DNA from: JAICLV01 sp036380925
GTDB lineage: Bacteria; Actinomycetota; Actinomycetes; Acidothermales; Acidothermaceae
NCBI GenBank assembly: GCA_036380925.1
Contig: DASVDW010000058.1
Span: forward strand, 1 to 19,156
Direction: 5' to 3'
Length of the DNA stretch: 19,156 bases
Shown here: positions 1 through 10,089 of the stretch, piece after piece
How positions within the stretch are numbered: position 1 is the first letter of the stretch
Layout: every line of letters begins with the position of its first letter
Notes under the pieces: model-generated
The model's input: only the letters and a program-made list of their open reading frames with translations
What the model was told of the DNA's origin: nothing
The model's database searches: none
Made by a program: the position numbers and the translations under genes

Positions 1-313
1 CGCGTCGGATGTCGTAGATGCGCGCCACGACGTTCTCGACGCCGAACGTCTCCCGGGCCACCCGAGCCGCGATGATGTTGGAGTTGTCGCCGCTGCTGAC
101 CGCGGCGAACGCGTCGGCGTGGCGGATGCCGGCCTCTTCCAGCACCGAGCGGTGCAGCCCCATGCCGTGCACCTTGCGGCCGCGAAAATCGGGACGCAAC
201 CGGCGAAAGGCGTGCGCGTCCATGTCGATGATGGCGACCGAATGACCTAGTTCCTCAAGGCTTTCGGCCAGTGTCGAACCGACTCGGCCGCATCCCATGA
301 TCACGACGTGCAC
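1..313 (-). CDS. trkA: Trk potassium uptake system protein TrkA (CeoB-like), N-terminal part; gene runs off the window
   Basis: Peripheral, NAD(H)-binding regulatory subunit of Trk/Ktr K+ uptake. About 104 N-terminal residues are present; the 3' end lies before base 1. The GTG at 313 gives VHVVIMGCGRVGSTLAESLE: the RCK/Rossmann GxGxxG loop (G7, G9, G12) follows the first beta strand and an acidic residue (D30 in VAIIDMD) ends the second, as expected for dinucleotide binding. A segment reading AVSSGDNSNIIAARVA matches the conserved TrkA-N core. GAGGA on the minus strand (complement of 325-329) is a plausible ribosome site, 11 nt upstream. The gene diverges from a KimA-like permease at 445, so two K+-linked genes share a 131-bp control region. 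In actinobacteria a second trkA (ceoC) usually follows; it would lie outside this window. Family call is firm; paralogue assignment is inferred from position. Confidence 0.9.
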   Translation of the reverse strand, partial: MHVVIMGCGRVGSTLAESLEELGHSVAIIDMDAHAFRRLRPDFRGRKVHGMGLHRSVLEEAGIRHADAFAAVSSGDNSNIIAARVARETFGVENVVARIYDIRR

Positions 314-444
314 GGTGTGTGAGTTCCTCGGTCCGTTCCGACATCCCACTGCTCTTGATCTGCCGAACGCTACACGGTGCGGGCCGGGCGCGCCGAACGG
401 CGGGCCGCGGGGCGGTGGCGCTGGCATCACCTAGCATCGTCGGC
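314..444. promoter_or_regulatory. Divergent intergenic control region trkA / KimA-like permease
   Basis: 131 bp between two divergent K+-linked genes. It holds the -10-like TAGCAT for the permease (432-437), a minus-strand TAnnnT candidate (TAGCGT, complement of 367-372) for trkA, and an 8-bp direct repeat GCCGAACG at 362-369 and 392-399, 30 bp apart (about three helical turns), which could be a regulator site. No -35 consensus stands out. No riboswitch-like fold was recognised. The regulatory reading is inference. Confidence 0.4.
432..437 (+). promoter_or_regulatory. -10 element TAGCAT for a leaderless permease mRNA
   Basis: TAGCAT fits the actinobacterial -10 pattern TAnnnT and ends exactly 7 nt before the GTG at 445, so transcription should begin at or next to the start codon. 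No Shine-Dalgarno is present before 445. The same geometry recurs at four other genes in this window. Confidence 0.5.
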
Positions 445-2484
445 GTGTCTATCGCCAGCGGCGTGGTCAAGCGCATGCTCGTCGGCCGGGCATTGCGCAG
501 CGACCGACTCGGCGAAACCCTGTTGCCGAAGAAGCTCGCGTTGCCGGTCTTCGCGACCGACGCCGTCTCGTCGGTCGGATACGCCACGCAGGAGATACTC
601 CTCGTCCTCGCGGCCGGTGGCGCGCTGTACTACCACTGGACGTGGCTTGCGGCTGGCGCCGTCTGTTTGATCCTGCTCACCGTCGTCATGTCGTACCGGC
701 AGAACGTGCGGGCCTATCCCAGCGGCGGCGGCGACTACGAGGTGGCCACCACCAACCTCGGCCGCAACGCCGGCATCACCGTCGCCAGCGCGCTGCTGGT
801 CGACTATGTGATGACCGTCGCGGTGTCGATCTCGTCGGGCGTCGACACGTTCTTGTCCACGCCCGCGCTCGCGCACCTGCGGCCGCACAAGGTCGAGATC
901 GTGCTCGGCTGCCTGCTCTTCATGGTTCTGGTCAACCTGCGTGGGGTGCGGGAGTCGGGCAAGGTCTTCGCGCTGCCGGTGTACGGCTTCATGGTCGGCA
1001 TCTACGGCATGGCGCTCTACGCGCTGGTGCGGGTGGTGTTCTTCGACGACACGCTGCTCGCCCCGACGGCCCACGCCACTGTCGTGCCGACCGCGGCGGC
1101 GCCAGCGGGGTTCGCGCTGGTCTTCCTGGTGCTTCGCGCCTTCGCGTCGGGCTGCACGGCGTTGACCGGGATCGAGGCCATCAGCAACGGGGTGCCGGCG
1201 TTCAAGGAGCCGAAGCCCAAGAACGCCGCCGCGACGTTGCTCATCATGGGCACCATCGCGGTGGGCATGTTCGCCTCGATCACCGTGCTGTCGCTGTACA
1301 CGAAGGTGCGGGTCACCGACAGCGACGCGAACCTGCTGATCGACGGCAAGCCACCTGTGCACGGCCAGGAGACGGCGGTCGCCCAGGTGGCGCAAGCCGT
1401 GTTCAGCAACTTCTCGCCGGCCATTTACTTCGTCACGGCGACCACCCTCATCATCTTGGTGCTGGCGGCCAACACCGCGTTCAACGGATTCCCCGTGCTC
1501 GGCTCGATCCTCGCCCGCGACGGTTACCTGCCGCGCCAGCTGCACACCCGCGGCGACCGGCTGGCGTTCAGCAACGGCATCGTGCTGCTGGGGGCGTTCG
1601 CCGCGGCTCTCATCATCGGCTTCGACGCCAACGTCACCAGGTTGATCCAGCTCTACATCGTCGGCGTTTTCGTGTCGTTCACCCTCAGCCAGCTCGGCAT
1701 GATCCGGCACTGGAACCGCCACCTGCGAACCGAGTCGGACGCCGCTGCGCGCGGCCGCATGCAGCGCTCGCGGGTGATCAGCTTCGTCGGCTTCTCCGCC
1801 ACCGCCACCGTGCTCGTCGTGGTGATCTTGACGAAGTTCACCCACGGCGCGTGGCTCGCCATCTTGGCGATGATCGTGTTTTTCCTCGTGATGAAGGGAA
1901 TCCGGCGACACTACGACGCCGTCAAGACCGAGCTGTTCACCGATGTCGAGGCCGAGACAGCCTTACCCGCAAGGGTTTTCGCCATAGTGCTGCTGTCCAA
2001 GCTGCACAAACCCGCGTTGCGGGCGATCTCATACGCGCGCGCCACTCGGCCGTCGGTGCTCGAGGCGGTCACCGTCAATGTCGATCCGGAGGAGACGGCA
2101 GCGCTCGAACGCGACTGGGAGCGCCATGACCTTCCGGTGCCGTTGAAGGTGCTCGACTCCCCGTATCGCGAGGTCACCCCGGTCATCGTCGACTACATCC
2201 GGCGGATCCGACGCACCAGCCCGCGCGACGTCGTGACGGTGTTCATCCCCGAGTACGTCGTCGGCCACTGGTGGGAGCACCTGCTGCACAATCAAGCCGC
2301 CTTGCGGTTGAAGGGCAGGCTGCTGTTCATGCCGGGTGTGATGGTGGTCAGCGTGCCGTGGCAGCTGCGCTCGTCCGAGGCGGTCGCGGAGCGGCTTGAC
2401 GAGGACGCCGCGGCCGGCGCGGCCGAGCAGGCGGCCCGTCGGCACGCCGCCGCCGAGACCAAGGCCAAGGCGACCCGCGAGTGA
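445..2484 (+). CDS. APC-superfamily permease, KimA/YdaO-like (probable K+ importer)
   Basis: Integral membrane transporter, 679 aa, with about 12 hydrophobic segments up to residue ~482 and a ~190-residue cytosolic C-terminal domain. The sequence follows Bacillus subtilis KimA (YdaO) closely as I remember it: LLPKKLALPVFATDAVSSVGYAT, SYRQNVRAYPSGGGDYEV, LLVDYVMTVAVSIS, LTGIEAISNGVPAFK, and the C-terminal WWEHLLHNQAALRLKGRLLF. D39, Y46 and D120 fall at a constant +3 offset from KimA D36, Y43 and D117, residues tied to K+ binding. Start: the frame is open back to 319, but family alignment begins near VKRMLVGR, and a -10 sits 7 nt before the GTG at 445. The stop overlaps the next start (GTGA). 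Position next to trkA supports potassium transport; generic amino-acid permease is the alternative. Family certain, substrate inferred. Confidence 0.88.
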   Translation: MSIASGVVKRMLVGRALRSDRLGETLLPKKLALPVFATDAVSSVGYATQEILLVLAAGGALYYHWTWLAAGAVCLILLTVVMSYRQNVRAYPSGGGDYEVATTNLGRNAGITVASALLVDYVMTVAVSISSGVDTFLSTPALAHLRPHKVEIVLGCLLFMVLVNLRGVRESGKVFALPVYGFMVGIYGMALYALVRVVFFDDTLLAPTAHATVVPTAAAPAGFALVFLVLRAFASGCTALTGIEAISNGVPAFKEPKPKNAAATLLIMGTIAVGMFASITVLSLYTKVRVTDSDANLLIDGKPPVHGQETAVAQVAQAVFSNFSPAIYFVTATTLIILVLAANTAFNGFPVLGSILARDGYLPRQLHTRGDRLAFSNGIVLLGAFAAALIIGFDANVTRLIQLYIVGVFVSFTLSQLGMIRHWNRHLRTESDAAARGRMQRSRVISFVGFSATATVLVVVILTKFTHGAWLAILAMIVFFLVMKGIRRHYDAVKTELFTDVEAETALPARVFAIVLLSKLHKPALRAISYARATRPSVLEAVTVNVDPEETAALERDWERHDLPVPLKVLDSPYREVTPVIVDYIRRIRRTSPRDVVTVFIPEYVVGHWWEHLLHNQAALRLKGRLLFMPGVMVVSVPWQLRSSEAVAERLDEDAAAGAAEQAARRHAAAETKAKATRE

Positions 2485-3692
2485 GCTCGCCAGCGATCGG
2501 CGCGCAGATCGAACTCGACGTGGGCGCCGTGGCGCACGGTGGCATGTGCGTCGCGCGGCATGACGGTCTGGTCGTCTTCGTTCGGCACGCGCTGCCGGGT
2601 GAGCGGGTGCGGGCCCGCGTCACAGAGCTGACCAAGAGCTACGCCCGGGCCGACGCCGTCGAGGTCGTTGACGCCTCGCCGCACCGGGTGAGCGCGCCGT
2701 GCCCGGTGGCCCGCCCCGGGGGCTGCGGCGGTTGCGACTGGCAACACGCCGACGCGGCGTATCAGCGCGAGCTGAAGGCGGCCGTCGTCGCGGAGCAACT
2801 GCGGCGGCTGGCGGGTGTCGAACGCCCGGTCGTGGTCGAGGCGTTGCCGGGCGACGGATTTGGCTGGCGCACGCGGGTGCGGTTCGCCGTCGACGACCAG
2901 GGCCGAGCCGGGTTTCGCCGATCCCGCTCCCATGACGTGATACCGGTCGACCACTGCCCGATTGCCCACCCGAACGTCGAGGCGGCCGGTGTCGAGGCGA
3001 AGGAGTGGAACCGCGCGGTCGCGGTCGAGGTCGCGGCGACCGCGTCGTCCGGCGAAAGGCTGTTGCTGGTCACCGGACGACGAGACGGCGTGGTGCGCGC
3101 CCACGGTGGCGAACACGTCACCGAAGAGGCGTTCGGACGGCGATTTCGGGTCAGCGCCGGGGCGTTTTGGCAGGTGCATCCCGACGCGGCGTCGGTGCTC
3201 GGCGCCGCGGTGCGCGACGGGCTCGCGCCACGTCCCGGCGAGCGCGCGGTGGATCTTTACGCCGGAGTCGGGCTGTTCGCGGCGGTGCTCGCCGGGGAGG
3301 TCGGCCGTGCCGGCCAGGTTGTCGCGATCGAGTCGTCGAAAATCGCCGCCGCCGACGCCGAGCACAACCTGGCGGATCTGCCCCAAGCGAGGGTGGTGCG
3401 GGCCGCCGCGGCGACGGCGCTGCCGGCGGCCCTCGGCGAGGGCGACGCCGAGGCGGACGTCGTGGTCCTCGACCCGCCGCGCGTCGGCGCGGGGGCGGCC
3501 GTCGTGCGGGGCGTCGCCGCGCTGCGGCCGCGCGCGATCGGATACGTCGCGTGCGATCCGGCGGCGCTGGCCCGTGATGTGCGCACATTCGCCGACGCGG
3601 GCTATGTGCTGACGTCGTTGCGTGCGTTTGACTTGTTCCCGCAGACGCACCACGTGGAGTGCGTCGCGGTGCTCGAGCGGGAGAATCGGTGA
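2481..3692 (+). CDS. TRAM-domain class I SAM-dependent RNA (uracil-5)-methyltransferase (TrmA/RlmD family)
   Basis: 403 aa, cytosolic; methylates C5 of a uridine in tRNA or rRNA using SAM. An N-terminal TRAM domain (about 6-64) binds RNA. C74, C82 and C85 (CPVARPGGCGGC) plus C159 (HCPI) match the four [4Fe-4S] ligands of RlmD/RumA. The SAM site is VDLYAGVGLFAAVLAGE; the DPPR motif and the catalytic cysteine C358 in YVACDPAAL are intact, so the enzyme should be active. The GTG at 2481 overlaps the preceding TGA by 4 bp, so translation is coupled to the permease; the 3' end overlaps the next gene in the same way. From memory, M. tuberculosis Rv2689c is the syntenic homologue. The exact RNA target cannot be read from sequence. 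Confidence 0.93.
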   Translation: MSSPAIGAQIELDVGAVAHGGMCVARHDGLVVFVRHALPGERVRARVTELTKSYARADAVEVVDASPHRVSAPCPVARPGGCGGCDWQHADAAYQRELKAAVVAEQLRRLAGVERPVVVEALPGDGFGWRTRVRFAVDDQGRAGFRRSRSHDVIPVDHCPIAHPNVEAAGVEAKEWNRAVAVEVAATASSGERLLLVTGRRDGVVRAHGGEHVTEEAFGRRFRVSAGAFWQVHPDAASVLGAAVRDGLAPRPGERAVDLYAGVGLFAAVLAGEVGRAGQVVAIESSKIAAADAEHNLADLPQARVVRAAAATALPAALGEGDAEADVVVLDPPRVGAGAAVVRGVAALRPRAIGYVACDPAALARDVRTFADAGYVLTSLRAFDLFPQTHHVECVAVLERENR

Positions 3693-4126
3693 AGGCCACG
3701 CTGCTGTTGTGCGACGCCGCGCAGGTCGACCCGGCGGGCAAGGTGCACATCCTCGGCGCCGGTTGGACGGTCGTCGGTGGCGGCAACGGCGTGCCGCTGC
3801 CCGCGCAGGCGGTCGTCGCGATGGTGCATGTGCCGTGGCACGAGACGGTGCGACCCCACTACCTGCGGCTGCGTCTGGAGGACGCGGACGGCAACGCGGT
3901 GTTGGTCGGCCCGCCAGAGGCGCGGCAGCCGATGATCCACGAGCAAACGGTCGTGGTAAACCGCCCGCCCGGAGCGCCCGAGGGGATCACCCTCGACGTC
4001 CCCGTCGTCGTCTCCATCGGGCCCGGCATGCCGTTGCCAGCGGGTCGCTACGCCTGGCGGCTGGAGATCGACGGCACCAGCGATGAAGACTGGATGGCGA
4101 CGTTCCACGTCCGCGAGCCAGGTTGA
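3689..4126 (+). CDS. Small conserved actinobacterial protein (DUF6941 type), function unknown
   Basis: 145 aa, predicted soluble and all-beta, without signal peptide or membrane segment. It starts VKATLLLCDAAQ, continues KVHILGAGW, and ends in a strand-rich region (LPAGRYAWRLEIDG ... WMATFHVRE) that looks like an immunoglobulin-like or sandwich fold. The N-terminal LLLxDAAQ-x(n)-K-x-HILGxGW pattern is one I associate with proteins annotated DUF6941. The GTG at 3689 overlaps the upstream TGA (GTGA) and has GGGAG about 5 nt before it; the frame extends to 3659, but that start lies inside the previous gene without a ribosome site. Membership of the permease-methyltransferase operon is clear from the overlap. 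No biochemical role can be assigned. Confidence 0.8.
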   Translation: MKATLLLCDAAQVDPAGKVHILGAGWTVVGGGNGVPLPAQAVVAMVHVPWHETVRPHYLRLRLEDADGNAVLVGPPEARQPMIHEQTVVVNRPPGAPEGITLDVPVVVSIGPGMPLPAGRYAWRLEIDGTSDEDWMATFHVREPG

Positions 4127-4144
4127 TCAGGACCCCAGGTATAG

Positions 4145-4160
4145 CAGTACGCTTGTCCTG
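4145..4160. promoter_or_regulatory. Candidate AcnR-type operator upstream of acnA
   Basis: The 16-bp imperfect inverted repeat CAGTACGCTTGTCCTG has half-sites CAGTAC and GTCCTG separated by 4 bp. This is the layout of the Corynebacterium AcnR operator as I remember it (CAGNAC-nnnc-GTACTG), a TetR repressor site upstream of aconitase. A further CAGGAC half-site lies at 4128-4133. The site precedes a -10 candidate at 4165 and would overlap its -35 region. No tetR gene is in the window, so the regulator would be encoded elsewhere. Confidence 0.5.
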
Positions 4161-4164
4161 TTTG

Positions 4165-4170
4165 TAGGTT
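4165..4170 (+). promoter_or_regulatory. Candidate -10 element of the acnA promoter
   Basis: TAGGTT matches TAnnnT and would place the transcript start near 4177, giving a leader of about 39 nt that carries the AGGAAGG ribosome site at 4201-4207. No good -35 is visible, so this is a weak call. TACGCT at 4148-4153, with TTGATC at 4123-4128 (19-bp spacer), is an alternative. Confidence 0.3.
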
Positions 4171-4215
4171 CGGGGTGTGGATAGCGGGCGGAATTCGGCG
4201 AGGAAGGTGGCACGT

Positions 4216-7005
<2,790 letters not shown>

Positions 7006-7008
7006 GAA

Positions 7009-7058
7009 GGCCGTGACCTGGGCAGATGGCTCGCCGAGTGCTGGTGATCGCCACGGCC
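7009..7058. terminator. Weak inverted repeat after acnA
   Basis: GGCCGTG (7009-7015) and CACGGCC (7052-7058) are perfect 7-bp complements flanking a 36-nt loop just after the acnA stop. No T run follows, so this is at best a T-less hairpin and possibly chance. It lies before the dxs -10 candidate, where an end to the acnA transcript would make sense. Confidence 0.25.
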
Positions 7059-7066
7059 CGACGGAC

Positions 7067-7072
7067 TAGACT
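7067..7072 (+). promoter_or_regulatory. Candidate -10 element of the dxs promoter
   Basis: TAGACT fits TAnnnT; the expected start near 7079 gives a leader of about 68 nt before the GTG at 7148. That leader begins with a small perfect hairpin, CCGGC-AGC-GCCGG (7080-7092), and ends with GAGGTGAG (7133-7140), the dxs ribosome site. No clear -35. The 142-bp gap between acnA and dxs holds nothing else I can recognise. Confidence 0.35.
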
Positions 7073-7147
7073 CGCCCCACCGGCAGCGCCGGGGTGGCAC
7101 TCCGCCCGTGGCTGCCTGCGTCGACTATCGGTGAGGTGAGGGTCCAG

Positions 7148-9046
7148 GTGGGTCTGCTCGAAACGATCGAAGGACCCGACGATCTTCGGCGCCTCGACGC
7201 CGCAAGCCTGCCCAAGCTGGCTGAGGAGATCCGCGACTTCCTGGTCAGCGCGGTGGCCAAGACCGGCGGCCACCTCGGCCCCAACCTGGGCGCGGTGGAG
7301 CTCACCCTCGCCGTGCACCGGGTCTTCCACTCGCCGACCGAGCCGATCATCTTCGACACCGGCCACCAGGCCTACGTGCACAAGCTGGTCACCGGCCGGC
7401 GCGAGGGCTTCGCGCGGCTGCGGCAGCGCGGCGGGCTCTCGGGCTACCCCTCTCAAGCGGAGTCCGAGCACGACTGGGTGGAGAACTCGCACGCCTCGAC
7501 CGCGCTGAGCTACGCCGACGGCATGGCGAAGGCGTTCGCGGTGCGCGGGGAGAAGCGCACCGTGGTGGCCGTGGTCGGCGACGGCGCGCTCACCGGGGGT
7601 ATGTGCTGGGAGGCGCTCAACAACATCGCCGCGGCCAAAGACCGCAGCGTCGTCGTGGTGGTCAACGACAACGGGCGCTCGTACTCGCCGACCATCGGTG
7701 GCCTCGCCGAGCATCTGACCACGCTGCGCACCAATCCGCGCTACGAGAAGGCCTTGCTGAAAATCAAGGAGGTGCTCTCCAACACGCCGCTGGTCGGCGA
7801 GCCCTTGTACGACGCGCTGCATGGGATGAAGAAGGGCCTGAAGGACTTCTTGACGCCGCAGGGCCTGTTCGAAGACCTCGGATTGAAGTACGTCGGGCCG
7901 ATCAACGGCCACGACATCGCGGCGATGGAGTCGGCCTTCACCCGGGCGCGCCGGTTCGGGGGTCCGGTCATTGTGCATTGCGTCACCACGAAAGGTCTCG
8001 GTTACCAGCCTGCCGAGAACGACGAGCTCGACCACCTGCACGGCCCTGGCGCGTTCGACCCGGTCACCGGCGTCGAGCTGCCGAAACCGGCCGGCTGGAC
8101 CGGCGTGTTCTCTGACGAGCTGGTGAAGATCGGCGCGGACCGGCCTGACATCGTCGGCATCACCGCCGCGATGCTGCACCCGGTCGGGCTGGCCGCGTTC
8201 GCGAAGGCGTACCCGAAGCGCACGTTCGACGTCGGCATCGCCGAACAGCACGCGGTGACCTCGGCCGCCGGCATGGCCATGGCAGGGCTGCACCCCGTCG
8301 TCTGCGTGTACTCGACGTTTTTGAACCGCGCCTTCGACCAGCTGTTGATGGACGTCGCGCTGCACCGCTTGCCGGTGACGTTCGTGCTCGACCGCGCCGG
8401 TGTCACAGGGGACGACGGGCCCACCCACAACGGCATGTGGGACCTGTCGATCCTCACCGTGGTCCCCGGCATCAGCATCGCGGCGCCGCGCGACGGCGCA
8501 CGGCTGCGCGAGCTGCTGCACGACGTGGTGCGGATTGACGACGGCCCCAGCGTCGTCCGGTTCCCGAAGGGCGCGCTGGCGAGCGAGGTCGACGCGATCG
8601 ACCGCGTTGGCTCGCTCGACGTGCTGCGCCGCGACGCCGACCCGGATGTGCTGATCGTGTCGTATGGGGCGATGGCCGGCTTGGCGCTCGAGGCGGCGCA
8701 GCGGCTGGCCGACCAGGGTGTCGCGTCGACCGTCGTCGACCCGCGCTGGGTGCTACCGATCGACGGCGCGCTGACGACGCTCGCCGCGTCGCACTCATTG
8801 GTCGTCACGATCGAAGACAACGGCCGGCACGGTGGCGCGGGCGCCACGCTCGCGGGAGCGCTGCGCGACCGTGGCGTCGACACGCCGGTGCGACTGCACT
8901 CCATCCCGCAGCGGTTCTTGTCGCAAGGCAAGCGCGCCGAGGTGATGGCCGAAATCGGGCTCACCGCGCAAGACGTCGCCCGGCAGGTCGTCGAGGCGGT
9001 CGCCAGCCTCGCCTCGTTCGAGCAGCGGCCGTTCATCGCCGACTGA
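7148..9046 (+). CDS. dxs: 1-deoxy-D-xylulose-5-phosphate synthase
   Basis: 632 aa, cytosolic thiamine-diphosphate and Mg2+ enzyme that condenses pyruvate with glyceraldehyde-3-phosphate, the first step of the MEP isoprenoid pathway. The ThDP motif runs from GDG (144-146, GDGALTGGMCWEALNN) to NDN (173-175). The N-terminal GHLGPNLGAVELTLA, FDTGHQAYVHKL and GYPSQAESEHD motifs, the catalytic glutamate E366 in FDVGIAEQHAV, and DRAGVTGDDGPTHNGMWD are all intact, and length is typical. GTG 7148 (VGLLETIEGPDDLRRL) matches usual actinobacterial starts and has GAGGTGAG 7 nt upstream. The frame stays open upstream to 7094, but that extension is not family-like. It converges with a minus-strand gene ending at 9202. 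From memory, dxs next to RNase D is conserved in actinobacteria. Confidence 0.98.
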   Translation: MGLLETIEGPDDLRRLDAASLPKLAEEIRDFLVSAVAKTGGHLGPNLGAVELTLAVHRVFHSPTEPIIFDTGHQAYVHKLVTGRREGFARLRQRGGLSGYPSQAESEHDWVENSHASTALSYADGMAKAFAVRGEKRTVVAVVGDGALTGGMCWEALNNIAAAKDRSVVVVVNDNGRSYSPTIGGLAEHLTTLRTNPRYEKALLKIKEVLSNTPLVGEPLYDALHGMKKGLKDFLTPQGLFEDLGLKYVGPINGHDIAAMESAFTRARRFGGPVIVHCVTTKGLGYQPAENDELDHLHGPGAFDPVTGVELPKPAGWTGVFSDELVKIGADRPDIVGITAAMLHPVGLAAFAKAYPKRTFDVGIAEQHAVTSAAGMAMAGLHPVVCVYSTFLNRAFDQLLMDVALHRLPVTFVLDRAGVTGDDGPTHNGMWDLSILTVVPGISIAAPRDGARLRELLHDVVRIDDGPSVVRFPKGALASEVDAIDRVGSLDVLRRDADPDVLIVSYGAMAGLALEAAQRLADQGVASTVVDPRWVLPIDGALTTLAASHSLVVTIEDNGRHGGAGATLAGALRDRGVDTPVRLHSIPQRFLSQGKRAEVMAEIGLTAQDVARQVVEAVASLASFEQRPFIAD

Positions 9047-9049
9047 GCC

Positions 9050-9088
9050 GGACCGCCTACCTGGACCGCCTACCCGGGCCGCCTACCC
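9050..9088. repeat. Three tandem 13-bp repeats directly after the dxs stop
   Basis: Copies at 9050-9062, 9063-9075 and 9076-9088 share the form GG[A/G]CCGCCTACC[T/C]; copies 1 and 2 differ at one base. They start 4 nt after the dxs stop, in the gap between convergent genes. The period is not a multiple of three, so this is not a coding repeat. It may be a slippage product or affect the 3' end of the dxs mRNA. Confidence 0.85.
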
Positions 9089-9101
9089 TCGGGACCGCGC
9101 C

Positions 9102-9119
9102 CTCACTGCGGCGAGTGGG
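9102..9119. terminator. Possible weak hairpin between convergent dxs and the unknown gene
   Basis: CTCACT (9102-9107) pairs with AGTGGG (9114-9119), with one G-T pair and a 6-nt loop. A shorter GGGC/GCCC hairpin sits at 9152-9165. Neither has a T tract, so termination is guessed from the convergent layout only. Apart from these and the 13-bp repeats, I see nothing in the 155-bp gap 9047-9201. Confidence 0.25.
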
Positions 9120-9201
9120 CGAAGAATCGCCTTGGCGGCTCGGCGCGCCGCGGGCGTTTGTGCCCAGTCGGCCGCTGCATGAGGGGATCCGGCGGCTGCT
9201 A

Positions 9202-10071
9202 CTAGTGATACAGGACGTCGCGCAGCCAGCGCTGGTTGTCCGGCGCCGGGTCGCGCAGCACGATCTCGGCCGGCTTCCCGCCGGGCGTCGCGACCGCGAC
9301 CTCGTCGACGGTGAGCAGCACAGGCCGGGGGAAGCCGCGTTCGTCGTCGTTCGCGATGGCGGCGGCCGCCTGCACGAAAGCCGGGTCGATGCGCGACAGC
9401 TCGAGCCAGCCGCGGTGCCGCACCGGAACGGCGACCGCGCGCATCCCGCCCGCGTCGGCGCACAGCGCGCCGCGAAACACCTCAGACGCGAGCAGCGTGA
9501 CGACGTCGCAGTCGCCCATCGGCCGCAACGCCGCGGACGGCGCCCGCCGCCAGCGCGAGATGGCCAACGCGCCCATGTTCTCCAGGTACTCGGTGGCGCC
9601 GCGCCACCACGGCGTCGGGTCGACCTCCGTCGCGTCGAGCACCGACTGCGCGACGACGACCACCCGGTCGCGGTCGCAGCCGTCGAGGCCGACGAACCCG
9701 GCGCCGAGCTCAAGGCAGCCGCCCAGCACGCGTTGCCGCACCCAGTCCTCGCCGGGGTGCAGCTCGTGGCCGACCGGCAACCCGACCGGCCGGATCGTCT
9801 CGGCGAGCTCGTCAAGAGACCGTTCGGCGACCGCTCGCCGTGCGGCGAGCCACCGCCCGAGTCGCCGCCGTGCGCGACCCGTCTCGGGGTCGGCGCCGGC
9901 GGCCGCGCGCCACAGATCGTCGTCCGACACGAAAATCTCGGGCAGGCCAGGCAACACGATGCCGCCGTCGGCGGGCCGGATGTCGAGGTCGGACAGCACG
10001 CTCACCGCGAGGGCGCACCGGCGGACCGCGACGCGGTCGTTCGCGGTCGGTCCCCCCACGGGCGTCGACAT
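9202..10071 (-). CDS. Conserved actinobacterial protein of unknown function
   Basis: 289 aa, predicted soluble, without signal peptide or membrane segment. I do not recognise a named domain. Notable parts are a basic helical stretch near residues 64-80 (TGRARRRLGRWLAARRA), a PVGHELHPGEDW segment, a central TEYLENMGALAISRWRR, then LRPMGDCDVVTLLASEVFRGAL and a C-terminal NDDERGFPRPVLLTVDEVAV. I recall similar sequences as hypothetical proteins beside RNase D or dxs in other actinobacteria, which points to a conserved gene rather than a chance frame. ATG 10071 lies 18 nt after the rnd stop and has no Shine-Dalgarno, but TACCGT ends exactly 7 nt upstream, so it may have its own leaderless promoter as well as rnd read-through. 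Function cannot be assigned; closeness to rnd suggests, weakly, a link with RNA metabolism. Confidence 0.8.
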   Translation of the reverse strand: MSTPVGGPTANDRVAVRRCALAVSVLSDLDIRPADGGIVLPGLPEIFVSDDDLWRAAAGADPETGRARRRLGRWLAARRAVAERSLDELAETIRPVGLPVGHELHPGEDWVRQRVLGGCLELGAGFVGLDGCDRDRVVVVAQSVLDATEVDPTPWWRGATEYLENMGALAISRWRRAPSAALRPMGDCDVVTLLASEVFRGALCADAGGMRAVAVPVRHRGWLELSRIDPAFVQAAAAIANDDERGFPRPVLLTVDEVAVATPGGKPAEIVLRDPAPDNQRWLRDVLYH

Positions 10072-10078
10072 GCCAGTG

Positions 10079-10084
10079 ACGGTA
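10079..10084 (-). promoter_or_regulatory. -10 element TACCGT for the unknown gene (leaderless)
   Basis: On the minus strand TACCGT is followed by 7 nt and then the ATG at 10071. It lies in the 18-nt gap after the rnd stop. The hexamer is the same as the candidate before rnd. Confidence 0.45.
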
Positions 10085-10089
10085 CCCGT

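Noticed and set aside
314..444. A ydaO/c-di-AMP riboswitch before the KimA-like permease
   Set aside because: The gap is short, shows no recognisable riboswitch core, and the best promoter leaves no leader RNA.
319..444. N-terminal extension of the permease to 319
   Set aside because: The extra 42 residues are not like the family and would overlap the trkA control region; the -10 element at 432 lies inside the extension.
7094..7147. N-terminal extension of Dxs to 7094
   Set aside because: The extension is unlike Dxs proteins and covers the GAGGTGAG ribosome site.
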